In this document: piece by piece, positions 17,167 through 34,281 of the stretch
Numbering within the stretch: position 1 is the stretch's first letter
Layout of the letters: the number at the start of each line of letters is the position of its first letter
Source: Sphingomonadaceae bacterium PASS1
Lineage (GTDB): Bacteria > Pseudomonadota > Alphaproteobacteria > Sphingomonadales > Sphingomonadaceae
Length of the DNA: 64,000 nt
Direction of reading: 5' to 3'
Assembly: GCA_002255985.1 (NCBI GenBank)
Contig: NKIR01000001.1
Coordinates: 614,914-678,913 of the forward strand
Program-made: the position numbers and the translations under genes
The notes under the pieces: model-generated
What the model saw: the letters and a program-made list of their open reading frames with translations, nothing else
Database searches by the model: none
What the model was told of the DNA's origin: nothing

Positions 17167-18381
17167 TTATGTCACCGCATACCGTATCGTAAATTCCGGC
17201 TGGCGATATGCGCCGCTTTCCACAATCGCGCGCAGATTCTCTCCGGCGCGCCAGATATCGGCATGGCTCAGCGTCAACGGCGTCAGGCCAAAGCGCAAAA
17301 TATCGGGATCGCGAAAGTCGCCGATGACACCCTGTGCAATGAGCGCTTGGACGATTTCATAAGCGTGCGGGTGGCGGAACGCGACATGGCTGCCGCGCTG
17401 GCTTGGCGTGCTGGGCGTCACGCACTCCAGCCCTGCCGCGGTTCCGGCGGCGTGGAAAATATCCCACAAGGCCGCGGATTTCGCCTCAACCTGCCGGATA
17501 TCTATATCCGCCCACAGCTTCAGCACGTTTTCCAGCGCGTTTAGCCCAAGTACTGACGGCGTTCCGGTCAACCAGCGCGTCATGCCCGCTGCCGCTTCAT
17601 AGCCATCGGCAAATGCAAACGGCGCGGCATGGCCCATCCAACCGGACAGCGGATTGTGCATCTGTTCTTGCCAGCGCTTTGCCACATACAGAAACGCGGG
17701 CGCGCCGGGGCCGCCGTTGAGATATTTATAGCCGCAACCCACCGCCATATCCGCGCCCGCCGCGTTCAGCTCCACCGCCACCGCGCCCGCACTATGGCTC
17801 AAGTCCCAGCAGATAAGCGCGCCTGCATCATGCGCGGCCTTGGTCCAGCCCGCCATGTCGAAGCGTTCGGCGGTTTTGTAATGCACATGCGTCAGCAGCA
17901 GCAACGCCGTGTCATGGCCCAGTGCATCGGCCAGCGCGCCGCGTTCGACCACGCGCAATTCCGCGCCCGCGACCGCAGCGACCGCGCCTTCGGCAATATG
18001 CAGGTCCGTCGGGAAATTCCCCGCCTCGCTCACCACCACATTGCGCGATGGGTTGAGCCGCAGCGCCGCGACGATCAGCTTGTACAGGTTCACCGAGGTC
18101 GAATCCGCGGAGATCACCTCATCCGCTTCTGCACCAATTAACGGCGCGATCATTGCGCCAACGCGCTGCGGCGCATCAATCCAGCCTTCGTTCCAGCTGC
18201 GGATCAACCGCTGGCCCCATGCATGGTTCAGCAGATCGGCCCCCGCCGTCACGGTCGACAGCGGCAATTGCCCCAGCGAATTGCCATCGAGGTAAATCAC
18301 GCCATCCGGGCACATAAACTGCGCGCGATAGCTGCCCAGCGGGTCGGCGGCATCCAGTGCCTGCGCCTGTTCCAACGTCAT
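17167..18381 (-). CDS. kynU: Kynureninase
   Basis: The PLP enzyme splits kynurenine into anthranilate and alanine (or 3-hydroxykynurenine into 3-hydroxyanthranilate). The protein has 404 residues, the usual length. Family marks are VIYLDGNSLGQLP near residue 30, RSWNEGWIDAPQRVG, ADSTSVNLYKL, the DLSHSAGAVAVEL segment with the PLP-binding Asp, and the Schiff-base lysine in VGCGYKYLNGGPGAPAF. A late WLTGTPSVLGLNALE is also typical. The start ATG overlaps the stop of the upstream hydrolase gene (ATGA at 18378-18381), which is consistent with a kynurenine-degrading pair. Tryptophan 2,3-dioxygenase is not in the window. Confidence 0.95.
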   Translation of the reverse strand: MTLEQAQALDAADPLGSYRAQFMCPDGVIYLDGNSLGQLPLSTVTAGADLLNHAWGQRLIRSWNEGWIDAPQRVGAMIAPLIGAEADEVISADSTSVNLYKLIVAALRLNPSRNVVVSEAGNFPTDLHIAEGAVAAVAGAELRVVERGALADALGHDTALLLLTHVHYKTAERFDMAGWTKAAHDAGALICWDLSHSAGAVAVELNAAGADMAVGCGYKYLNGGPGAPAFLYVAKRWQEQMHNPLSGWMGHAAPFAFADGYEAAAGMTRWLTGTPSVLGLNALENVLKLWADIDIRQVEAKSAALWDIFHAAGTAAGLECVTPSTPSQRGSHVAFRHPHAYEIVQALIAQGVIGDFRDPDILRFGLTPLTLSHADIWRAGENLRAIVESGAYRQPEFTIRYAVT

Positions 18382-19289
18382 GGCTTTGCCGCCTTCAGGC
18401 CGAAGGTTTTCAATATCACCGCGCGTTGCTTGCCCCAGGATATGGTTTCGGGCGCGATCAGCTCGGCATGGCCTTCATCGGGCGTTGTTACCATCGGTGC
18501 GCCATAAGCCGCGCCGAATGACGGCGGCGCGATACGGTCGCGGTCATTGTTAAACTGCAACTCGCGCGCACGGCCCTTGGGCATTTCCGGCGGAGACACA
18601 CGCGCAAAGGCATCGCCCGCCATCTTGGCCGCCGCTTCATTGCCGCACCCATGGTCGGGTAGCATCATTTGCGCGCGCAAATCGGGCAAGCCACCTTGCG
18701 ATATCGCAAGATCAACCTGCAACGGCTTTTCCCCGCGCAAGGCATCACCCTTCGCCAGCGCCGACCGCCGCGCGAGCCACAATGACAAATGCCCGCCCGC
18801 CGAATGGCCAATCGTCACCACCGGCGCGTCTGTCTTAAATCCAAACTCCGCGCGCTTGGCCGCAAACATATCGGCCGCCGCGCCGACGTCTTGATAGGTC
18901 CCCGGATAGCCACCGCCACGGTCCACCCCGCGATATTCGATGTTCCACACGCCCACACCATGCGTGCGCAGGTCATCGGCAATCCAGTTCATGATATCGC
19001 GTTCGGCAATTTCGGTCTGCCAGCAGCCGCCGTGGATCATCACCACCGCCGGATGCGGGCCAGCGCCCACAGGCTTCCACACATCGACCAGCTGCAAGGC
19101 ATCCGCGCCATAACGCACCGTCGCGTCCGCCACCGGCTTTGGCCGCGACAGCAGGTCGTCCCACACCATCAGGCGTTTGGCAGGGATAGGTTTCGGCGGC
19201 GCAGCTCCCGCAGCCCCCTCTTTCACGACATTCCCCACCGGCGCACATCCCGCCGTGCAAAGCAAAAGCAAAAGGCCAACATATCGCAC
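18378..19289 (-). CDS. Lipoprotein alpha/beta hydrolase, possible N-formylkynurenine formamidase
   Basis: The start chosen is GTG at 19289, 303 residues, because AAGGA lies 8 nt before it and the N-terminus then reads RYVGLLLLLCTAGC, a lipoprotein signal with its lipobox Cys; the longer upstream frame is unlike protein. The hydrolase domain shows the oxyanion motif HGGCW (HGGxW, typical of arylformamidases and related esterases), the nucleophile elbow GHSAGGH and a late GHAELI with the His. Its stop overlaps the kynU start, so translation is coupled. Arylformamidase acts just before kynureninase, and that is the basis of the proposed role. Export as a lipoprotein is odd for that pathway, so a surface or periplasmic esterase remains an alternative. 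Confidence 0.8.
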   Translation of the reverse strand: MRYVGLLLLLCTAGCAPVGNVVKEGAAGAAPPKPIPAKRLMVWDDLLSRPKPVADATVRYGADALQLVDVWKPVGAGPHPAVVMIHGGCWQTEIAERDIMNWIADDLRTHGVGVWNIEYRGVDRGGGYPGTYQDVGAAADMFAAKRAEFGFKTDAPVVTIGHSAGGHLSLWLARRSALAKGDALRGEKPLQVDLAISQGGLPDLRAQMMLPDHGCGNEAAAKMAGDAFARVSPPEMPKGRARELQFNNDRDRIAPPSFGAAYGAPMVTTPDEGHAELIAPETISWGKQRAVILKTFGLKAAKP

Positions 19290-19665
19290 CCAAATTTCCT
19301 TCTCATTTGTCCGCGCAAATATTGCACAACATGCCGTCATCCTGGAGCTAAAAACGTGCGCAACACAACCTGTTTTGGCGTTGCCAGCCTCAGGATCCAG
19401 AAACTTAATACCGACGCGCCCCAAAAGTAAGATCCTGCAATGAAATGACCGGCGTTCACCCGCGTTCAACATGACGAGGAGACCAAGAAGAACGGGACAG
19501 TCACCCTCTCCGCCTCACCGATATCTAGCGCAGTGTCTATACGAACGCTTCGTATAAGAAGCGGGAGACTTGGCAGGGCATTCCGCACGCATCACACCCC
19601 AAAAAACGGAACACCAAAACTGTTTCGTGAAGCAGTATTTGAAAACAGAAAGCCATGGGTGGTTG
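19290..19665. other. Intergenic region with a perfect 8-bp dyad
   Basis: These 376 nt separate two divergent genes and contain no supported gene. The clearest structure is a perfect inverted repeat, TATACGAA-CGC-TTCGTATA, at 19538-19556. A weaker pair of arms (ATCCTGGAG near 19340 against a CTCAGGAT near 19390) resembles a decayed REP hairpin. No convincing sigma-70 promoter was found. Confidence 0.5.
19538..19556. promoter_or_regulatory. Operator-like dyad TATACGAA-CGC-TTCGTATA
   Basis: An exact 8-bp inverted repeat with a 3-bp centre lies 110 nt before the start of the metalloprotease gene and 250 nt before the divergent hydrolase start. Its size and symmetry suit a dimeric regulator. No regulator gene is adjacent, so the function is a guess. 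Confidence 0.35.
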
Positions 19666-21176
19666 ATGATGATAAAAGTTACGGGTCTCGCATTTTTCCT
19701 AATGACGTTATTCATTCCGGCGCAAGCCAATGCCGAATGGCATGAGGCGAGCAGCGATCATTTCCTGGTGATCGCGGACCAGAATGAAAAGGATACCCGG
19801 GAATTCGCCGAACGGTTGGAGCGGTTTCATGCCGCCATGCACTATATTCTCGGGCGAGAAATGCAAAAGATCAGTCCCTCGAACCGGGTAACAATATATG
19901 TGGTGCGGACCTCCGGCCAAGAGCGACAACTTGCAGGTGACAAAACCGGTTTCGTTCTGGGCTTCTATCAGCCAAGGGCCGGCGGCTCAGTCGCGTTTAC
20001 CGCAAGGGTCGACACTGAAGGCGCTAACGTCTCCCAAAGCGAGCAAGTGCTACTGCATGAATATGCCCACCACGTCATGAACAGCACAAACCAATGGTCG
20101 ACACCCCGTTGGCTAAGCGAGGGCTTCGCTGAATTTTTTCAACGGCGCGATTTGAAAAAAACGGCGGTGTCGGGCTAGGACTGCCGGCACAGCACCGCGC
20201 CGCCGAGCTGGAGCTTGCCAAGGACGTTCCTATTCAGGGATTGTTGGACGCCAGCGCCTACAAAAAGCCGAGGAATGGCGTTTATGATGAATTTTACGGC
20301 CGCAGCTGGCTGCTGTACCATTATCTGCTGTTGAGCGGAAAACGACCGCGTCAGCTCATTAACTATCAGCTAGCGCTTGCCAATGGCGCGACGGAACTGG
20401 ACGCTGCAAAAACGGCATTTGGCGACCTTAATCAGCTTGAAAAAGAAATAGATGCATACCTTAAAAAACCGCGCATGAACTATGTCCCCATACCGGGCGA
20501 AAAGCTGAAAGTGGGTGCAGTCACAGTACGCAAAATGCGCGACGCCGAAGCGGCGATCATGCCAGTCGTTTTGGCCTCAAAGCGCGGGGTTACGGCGGAA
20601 ACGGCCACGACGCTTCTGCCGCAGGCACAAAGCATTGCGCGCAGCTATCCCAACGATCCATTTGTTTTGGCGGCGCTGGCCGACGCGGAGCATGATGCGG
20701 GAAATTATACAGTTGCGGTGCAAATGGCCGACAAGGCGCTGGCGGCTGACCCCGCATCCGTAAACGCGCATGTGCAAAAAATATTTGCGCTGTCGCGCCT
20801 TGCAGAAAGTTCAGATAACCCTGATTCTGCCTGGAAGCGGACGCGCAAGGCCATTGCTGCGCTAAACAAGGTCGAGGTCGACCACCCCATTCCGTTGATC
20901 TATTATTACCGTAGCCTGAAATCAGCCGGTGAGGGTATTACGGAAGTTGCGACGCATGGTCTTGATCGCGCATTACAACTCGCGCCATATGACAAAAGCG
21001 TTCGTTGGGAGCTCACGCAACAGCTTGTCGCCGAAGAAGATTACGCAACAGCCTATCGGACATTATTGCCGCTGGCCAATGACCCGCATAATCGAAGCGA
21101 TGATAACCCCGCCATCAAACTGCTTGCGCTGATTAAGCAAGACTGGGAGCAACGGGCAAAGGCAGAATTACAATAG
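19666..21176 (+). pseudogene. DUF1570-like gluzincin metalloprotease with TPR repeats, frameshifted at an A7 run
   Basis: Two open frames join into one protein of about 500 residues if the reading frame slips by -1 at seven A (20155-20161). The first part starts at ATG 19666 with a signal peptide (VTGLAFFLMTLFIPAQANA) and carries the zinc motif HEYAHH and, further on, WLSEGFAEFF with the third zinc-ligand glutamate. The second part, in the -1 frame, continues without a stop from NGGVGLGLPAQHR into AAELELAKDVP and then TPR-like helices (QSIARSYPNDPFVLAALADAE, ADKALAADPASVNAH) to the stop at 21176. In the annotated frame a TAG follows at 20176. It may be a true mutation, a sequencing error in the homopolymer, or slippage during transcription or translation. 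The full-length product would be a secreted protease of unknown target. Confidence 0.75.
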
Positions 21177-21229
21177 CAAAGCGCATGGACCGGATGACGA
21201 AGGGACGGGACGAACGGAACCGTCGCCCC

Positions 21230-23047
21230 TTACTCCTCACCCATCCGCAGCGCAGCGATAAACGCCTCCTGCGGGATGCTGACGTTCCCATATTCCCGCA
21301 TCCGCGCCTTGCCCTTTTTCTGCTTTTCCAGCAGCTTTTTCTTGCGGCTGATGTCGCCGCCATAGCATTTGGCGGTTACGTCCTTGCGCATCGCGGCGAT
21401 GGTTTCGCGGGCGATCACTTTGCCGCCGATGGCCGCTTGGATCGGGATTTTGAACAGATGGCGCGGGATCAGGTCTTTTAGGCGCTCGCACATACCGCGG
21501 CCGCGGGCTTCGGCGGTGCCGCGGTGGACGATCATGCTCAGCGCGTCGACCGCGTCGCCATTGACCAGCACGCTCATCTTCACAAGGTCGCCTTCGCGAT
21601 GGCCGATCTGGTGGTAATCGAACGAGGCATAGCCGCGCGAAATGCTCTTCAACCGGTCATAGAAATCGAACACCACTTCGTTGAGCGGCAGTTCATAGAC
21701 GATCTGCGCACGGCCGCCGACATAGGTCAGTTGCTTTTGAATGCCGCGCCGGTCCTGACATAGTTTCAATATGCTGCCCAAATATTCGTCGGGGCAGTAA
21801 ATCGTCGCCTCAATCCACGGCTCCTGAATTTCCGCGATGCGGTTAATGTCGGGCATGTCGGCGGGGTTGTGCAGCTCCATACTGCGCGCATCTTCGGTCT
21901 TCGACCGGCTCAGCTCCAGCTTGTACACAACCGACGGCGCGGTGGTGATAAGGTCCAGGTCAAATTCGCGCGTCAGGCGCTCCTGAATGATTTCAAGGTG
22001 CAACAGCCCCAGGAACCCGCAGCGAAAGCCAAAGCCAAGCGCCGCGCTGCTTTCCGTTTCAAAGCTGAATGATGCGTCGTTCAGGCGCAGCTTGCTGATG
22101 CTTTCGCGCAATTTTTCAAAGTCCGCGGCGTCGGTGGGGAACAGGCCGCAGAACACCACAGGCTGCACTTCCTTAAACCCGGGCAGCGGTTCGGCGGCGG
22201 GGCGCTTGGCATCGGTGATGGTGTCACCCACGCGGGTCTGCGCGACTTCCTTAATCTGCGCAGTGATAATGCCGACTTCGCCCGCCGCGATTTCGGACAG
22301 GATTTCCAGCTTTGGCCGCATACAGCCGACGCGGTCGACCAAATGCTTTGTGCCGGCGGCCATGAATTGGATTTCCTGACCTTTTTTGATGACGCCGTCG
22401 ATGACGCGGATCAGGATGACGACGCCCAGATAGGGGTCGTACCATGAATCGACCAACATCGCCTTCAACGGCGCGTTGCGGTCGCCCTTTGGCGGGGGAA
22501 TGCGCGTGACCACGGCTTCCAACACCTCATCAATGCCGATGCCCGACTTCGCCGAAGTCAGCACCGCATTGTCGGCGGGCAAGCCAATGATTTCCTCAAT
22601 CTCGGCCTTCACCTTGTCCACCTCTGCCGCGGGCAGATCGATCTTGTTGATGACGGGCACGATTTCATGGTCATGCTCAATGGATTGATAGACATTGGCC
22701 AGCGTCTGCGCCTCAACGCCTTGCGCGGCGTCGACGACAAGCAACGCGCCTTCGCACGCGGCGAGGCTGCGGCTGACTTCATAGGCAAAGTCGACATGGC
22801 CCGGCGTGTCCATCAGGTTCAGCTGATAAGTAATGCCATCCTTCGCGGTATAATCCAGCCGCACCGTCTGCGCCTTGATCGTGATGCCGCGTTCTTTTTC
22901 AATGTCCATATTATCAAGGACTTGGCTCGTCATCTCACGCGCCGTCAGGCCGCCCGTTTGCTGGATCAGCCGATCCGCAAGGGTCGACTTCCCGTGATCA
23001 ATGTGCGCGATTATGGAAAAATTACGGATAAGCGAGAGTTCGGTCAT
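21230..23047 (-). CDS. lepA: Elongation factor 4 (LepA)
   Basis: The ribosome-associated GTPase back-translocates or remodels stalled ribosomes. Read from ATG 23047 it has 605 residues; the 12 upstream in-frame residues are not conserved. The G domain shows [14 protein letters not shown] (G1), the switch region with ERGITIKAQ (G2), DTPGHVDF (G3) and NKIDLPAA (G4). LepA-specific C-terminal features are [18 protein letters not shown] and [12 protein letters not shown] at the very end. It stands alone; upstream lies a REP pair and the AT-richer insert, and downstream the split protease gene converges on it with 53 nt between. No signal peptidase gene (a common lepA partner) is next to it. Confidence 0.97.
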   Translation of the reverse strand: MTELSLIRNFSIIAHIDHGKSTLADRLIQQTGGLTAREMTSQVLDNMDIEKERGITIKAQTVRLDYTAKDGITYQLNLMDTPGHVDFAYEVSRSLAACEGALLVVDAAQGVEAQTLANVYQSIEHDHEIVPVINKIDLPAAEVDKVKAEIEEIIGLPADNAVLTSAKSGIGIDEVLEAVVTRIPPPKGDRNAPLKAMLVDSWYDPYLGVVILIRVIDGVIKKGQEIQFMAAGTKHLVDRVGCMRPKLEILSEIAAGEVGIITAQIKEVAQTRVGDTITDAKRPAAEPLPGFKEVQPVVFCGLFPTDAADFEKLRESISKLRLNDASFSFETESSAALGFGFRCGFLGLLHLEIIQERLTREFDLDLITTAPSVVYKLELSRSKTEDARSMELHNPADMPDINRIAEIQEPWIEATIYCPDEYLGSILKLCQDRRGIQKQLTYVGGRAQIVYELPLNEVVFDFYDRLKSISRGYASFDYHQIGHREGDLVKMSVLVNGDAVDALSMIVHRGTAEARGRGMCERLKDLIPRHLFKIPIQAAIGGKVIARETIAAMRKDVTAKCYGGDISRKKKLLEKQKKGKARMREYGNVSIPQEAFIAALRMGEE

Positions 23048-23507
23048 GCAGCCGCCCCTAGCAGGGCTGCCCCGCCCCTTCAAGCATGGCGGAACGCCTG
23101 TATCACGCTATGTGAATCGGGATAATGGATGGGGGTGTGTGTAGGAAAGTGGTTTTTGGAGCGGACGGCTCCTCCCCATCGACTAGCGATGGGGAGGTGG
23201 CGCGCCAGAGCGAAGCGGCGGCGTGACGGAGGGGCCCCTCCACCACCCTGCGGGCGGTCCCCCTCCCCATCGCTAGTCGATGGGGAGGATTTAGAAAGCC
23301 CCACCAGTTCCCTGATCGCGGCATAGATTGTGGGATCGAAATTTACGCGTCGCTCGGTTTCGAGTGCGCTTTCTTCGGCGTAGATATAAAGTGGGCAGTC
23401 TTATTTTACAGAAACCTGCATTTCGATTGCCTGACCAATAAGAATTGGATGACTTTGCTGAAAATTATCGACATCATTTAGCGTTCGTTTCAGGAAGCAA
23501 AGATACG
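23048..23507. other. Intergenic region upstream of lepA, with REP pair
   Basis: About 460 nt without a supported gene. The first half holds the inverted REP pair at 23171-23288. The rest, 23290-23507, is AT-richer and resembles the insert to its right. On the minus strand a short open frame, 23370-23295 (NFDPTIYAAIRELVG), runs into the REP pair and could be the tail of a lost gene, but this is weak. Confidence 0.5.
23171..23288. repeat. Inverted pair of CTCCCCATCG REP-like palindromes
   Basis: Two 27-bp arms, CCTCCCCATCGACTAGCGAT-GGGGAGG at 23171-23197 and its exact reverse complement at 23262-23288, flank a 64-bp GC-rich middle. Each arm is itself nearly palindromic (CTCCCCATCG ... CGATGGGGAG). 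Elements of this appearance (with the GCGAAGCGGCGGCGTGACGG core) are scattered between genes in many sphingomonad genomes. No coding function. Confidence 0.85.
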
Positions 23508-24380
23508 ATGCCAATAACTGTAGGTAACATTGTCGACGCACTTGAAGCACTTGGCGGTGAAGCCCATTATTCCGATATTACTGCGTAGGTTCTAAAAGTT
23601 GCCCAGGCCCCTTTCCCTGCAGACCCGGCAGCAAGTGTAAGGGCACGACCGCAGGAACGATGCTCCGATTATAAAGCCTTTAAGCACAAACAAGACTTGT
23701 TCGAAAGTGACGCTGGAACAGGCATCTGGCGTTTTCGTCAGTGGCGGAAAGCGTCTCCCCAGCCGTCCCAATTAAAAGAAGAGTTAGATAGCTACGAAGG
23801 ATTTGAAGGGCGACTTGTTCCAAAGTTACATTTGGTACGAGAGCGTGACCCAAAACTTATTGCCAAATTCAAAGCCACTTTGGCAGAAGCCCGCTGCGAA
23901 GCGTGTAGCATCAATCTAACTGAAATATATGGAGCGCTAGCGGCAGATTATATTGAGACGCATCACAAGAAGCCTGTGGCGTTGATACAAGAGGGAAGCG
24001 CTACGACACTCGATGACCTTGCCGCTCTGTGTCCGAACTGTCATCGCATTATCCATAAAAATTATCCGATGTCTGTCGACGAACTGGCTGCCGTCATTGC
24101 AGCGCCGAACGGGTTCGTTGGAGATGTCCAAAGCGCGCGCGACAAGCGCAAGCGCTGGAAAGATGCTGTTTATGCAGCAATCGTGAGGCTAGTGAACAGC
24201 GAGCACGCAAGCAATTTTACCCGACAAAACCTCATCGAGCATGAGCTCGCCAAGATCATTGCGGACGTCAACAGCAAGGGCGAAACACCAGAGCAGACGC
24301 TGAGTAGGGTATTGCAGGAACTGAAGTCGGCTGGAGTGATAGATTTTATCGACAATCGTAGGACGTATCGACTTAACTAA
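23508..24380 (+). pseudogene. HNH endonuclease with N-terminal winged-helix-like domain, interrupted by an in-frame TAG
   Basis: One frame runs from ATG 23508 (AGGAAG 10-15 nt upstream) to TAA 24380, 290 residues, broken only by TAG at 23586-23588, codon 27. Before and after the stop the sequence is one domain: VGNIVDALEALGGEAHYSDI before it, then VLKVAQAPFPADPAASVRAR and DLFESDAGTGIWRFR, resembling HARE-HTH-type winged helices found on restriction enzymes. The HNH part has C-x2-C (CEAC), DYIETHHKKPV with the His pair, and LCPNCHRIIHK. The C-terminus adds a helical domain. Without read-through, a TTG at 23697 could start a shorter HNH protein. The gene is AT-richer than its neighbours, suggesting horizontal origin. 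Its target is unknown; no methyltransferase is adjacent. Confidence 0.78.
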
Positions 24381-24399
24381 TTGTTTTAGATCTTTTTTA

Positions 24400-24424
24400 T
24401 TGATCCTTTCACAATTGTGATCAA
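24400..24424. promoter_or_regulatory. Nested dyad upstream of the LRR-like gene
   Basis: TTGATC at 24400-24405 and GATCAA at 24419-24424 form an outer inverted repeat. Inside it lies a perfect 12-bp palindrome, TCACAATTGTGA, at 24409-24420. It sits 12 nt before the ATG at 24437, between the two genes of the insert, where an operator could control the second gene. It could also be a weak terminator for the HNH gene, but there is no T-tract after it. Confidence 0.4.
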
Positions 24425-24436
24425 CTATCGCACATA

Positions 24437-25042
24437 ATGCATGGACGATCTTTGGGACATTATGACCGCAGCCACCTAGAGGCGATCATCTTAGGATCAC
24501 ACGTCTTGTACATTGATGGCCGCTTGTCTGCTCTTTCACTCGAAAACCATCAGGCAGCACGTTTCTGGTCGACCGACACTAGCTGGTGCATCGAAAGCAA
24601 GTCGTGGTTTGAAGATTACCGGGAGAGCGGCAAACTCGTGCTGTTTCGTTTGCATAGAGAAAACCGTCGATATTTGCTTAGCCCCGCAAATCTAGAGTTC
24701 CGCAATGCCAGAAATAGACGTGTGAACTTGAGAGCCTTCATTGAGCGTTTTCCCAACGTCGAATCTACGGTCCGGCAGATTCTAGCTCGCGATTGGGGCG
24801 CGCTCTTTCATTTTGAACTGGCCAGGCCAGATATGCACTTTGATCATAGCCTTGACCTAAATGGGCTGCAGATATCGTCGTTGCCATGTCGACTGTCCGT
24901 TAGAGACGACTTAGTGTTAAGATATAACCCCATTACTACGCTACCTGCCGACCTGATAATCGGGGGAAATCTTGACATTAGGGATACAGGTATCCTGTCC
25001 GTTCCCGACAGCGTTCAAATCATGGGTAGAGTTATTCGCTAA
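24437..25042 (+). CDS. Uncharacterised protein with C-terminal leucine-rich-like repeats
   Basis: The 201-residue protein has two parts. The N-terminal 115 residues (NHQAARFWSTDTSWCIESKS, RRYLLSPANLEFRN) have no recognised family for me. The C-terminal 65 residues form three repeats of about 20 residues built on L-x-L-x-x-x-x-I-x-x-L-P: LDLNGLQISSLPCRLSV, LVLRYNPITTLPADLIIGG and LDIRDTGILSVPDSVQIMG. This pattern occurs in some phage and mobile-element proteins. No signal peptide or membrane segment is seen, and no Shine-Dalgarno sequence is obvious before ATG 24437. Base composition is AT-richer than the core genome, like the HNH gene 56 nt upstream, so both probably arrived together. Function unknown; a protein-binding role is inferred from the repeats only. 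Confidence 0.65.
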   Translation: MHGRSLGHYDRSHLEAIILGSHVLYIDGRLSALSLENHQAARFWSTDTSWCIESKSWFEDYRESGKLVLFRLHRENRRYLLSPANLEFRNARNRRVNLRAFIERFPNVESTVRQILARDWGALFHFELARPDMHFDHSLDLNGLQISSLPCRLSVRDDLVLRYNPITTLPADLIIGGNLDIRDTGILSVPDSVQIMGRVIR

Positions 25043-25738
25043 TGCCGCCTTCAGTGGATGAACGCCAAAACCGAAGCATACAGGTAACAAATGTCTAGCA
25101 GCTTATTCGCCTAAAGTGTCAATTTTAACGTCGAAAGTAAGACCCTGAAACAGTTGTGCTCTGCACGCCTTCGGCTCCAGGGTGACGAATGGAGGGTGAC
25201 GGGCTTGGGGTGCACGCGCGTTCCGGATGACGCGTGGGGGCAAAGCAGCCGCAGGATGACGGGCTCGTCTCTGAATCGCGACCGAACGCCCCTTGAAATG
25301 TAGGATTTGCGCTGCGATCATCGGCGCGGTCATCGGTAACTGCCCCTCTGGCTGATCGGGGTTCGCACAACAGCCGCCTCAAACGTTAAAGCGACAAAGG
25401 GGACGATCATTTCATCGCCGCAGGTGCCTTTTGTATACTTAAGGGCCAAATCCGGCCCTCTTGCGGGTTCTACGCCGCCGCGGAATTGGCTGTGATCGGC
25501 GCAGGCCGGGGTTGACCCTCACCGCCTGCGCCTCTATACGACGTCCAACATCTGCCCCATCGGGATTGGCCTTGTCGTCGCGCAACTTGGCTAAAGCATT
25601 GAAGGGTCTGGATTTTCACATACGCGAAACGGCTGCACGGCAGGACCCGAATCTTCGGACCTTTGCCATGCGGCCTTTTCTTGTCTGGTGAAAACGAATT
25701 TAGCGCGTTTGACATTTCTAACTGAGGCAAAACACCTT
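25043..25738. other. Long gene-free region upstream of rpoB
   Basis: Nearly 700 nt without a supported gene. Its left part (25150-25270) has short direct repeats, AGGGTGACG at 25179-25187 and 25193-25201 and TGACGGGCT at 25197-25205 and 25257-25265, looking like decayed REP material. At 25442-25459 a perfect stem AGGGCC/GGCCCT could form. Just before rpoB, TTGACA occurs near 25708 but no fitting -10 follows, so no promoter is called. The rplJ-rplL genes that usually precede rpoB are not here. Confidence 0.5.
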
Positions 25739-29896
<4,158 letters not shown>

Positions 29897-29904
29897 GCAG
29901 AGCC

Positions 29905-29924
29905 GGGCGGACTTAGGTCCGCCC
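29905..29924. promoter_or_regulatory. Hairpin in the rpoB-rpoC spacer
   Basis: GGGCGGAC (29905-29912), a TTAG loop and GTCCGCCC (29917-29924) form a perfect 8-bp stem 8 nt after the rpoB stop. No T-tract follows, so it is more likely an RNA processing or stability element than a terminator. rpoC, with GAGGAAAAG before its ATG, begins 52 nt further on. Confidence 0.5.
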
Positions 29925-29976
29925 CCTGCCCCTGCCCTTAGGTTTTCATGGGCAAAAGCCCAATGAGGAAAAGATT

Positions 29977-34257
<4,281 letters not shown>

Positions 34258-34281
34258 GATTCGCTTCCGTAAAGGAATAAC

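Noticed and set aside
19538-19556. Resemblance of TTCGTATA/TATACGAA to a loxP half-site
   Set aside because: Only 8 bp agree, the spacer is 3 bp and not 8, and no tyrosine recombinase is in the window.
23080-23304. Open frames over the REP pair (both strands)
   Set aside because: They are translations of the repeat (runs of Pro/Ser/Gly/Arg) with no family similarity.
25700-25730. A TTGACA as a -35 box just before rpoB
   Set aside because: No -10 hexamer is found at the proper distance, and the start would leave almost no leader.
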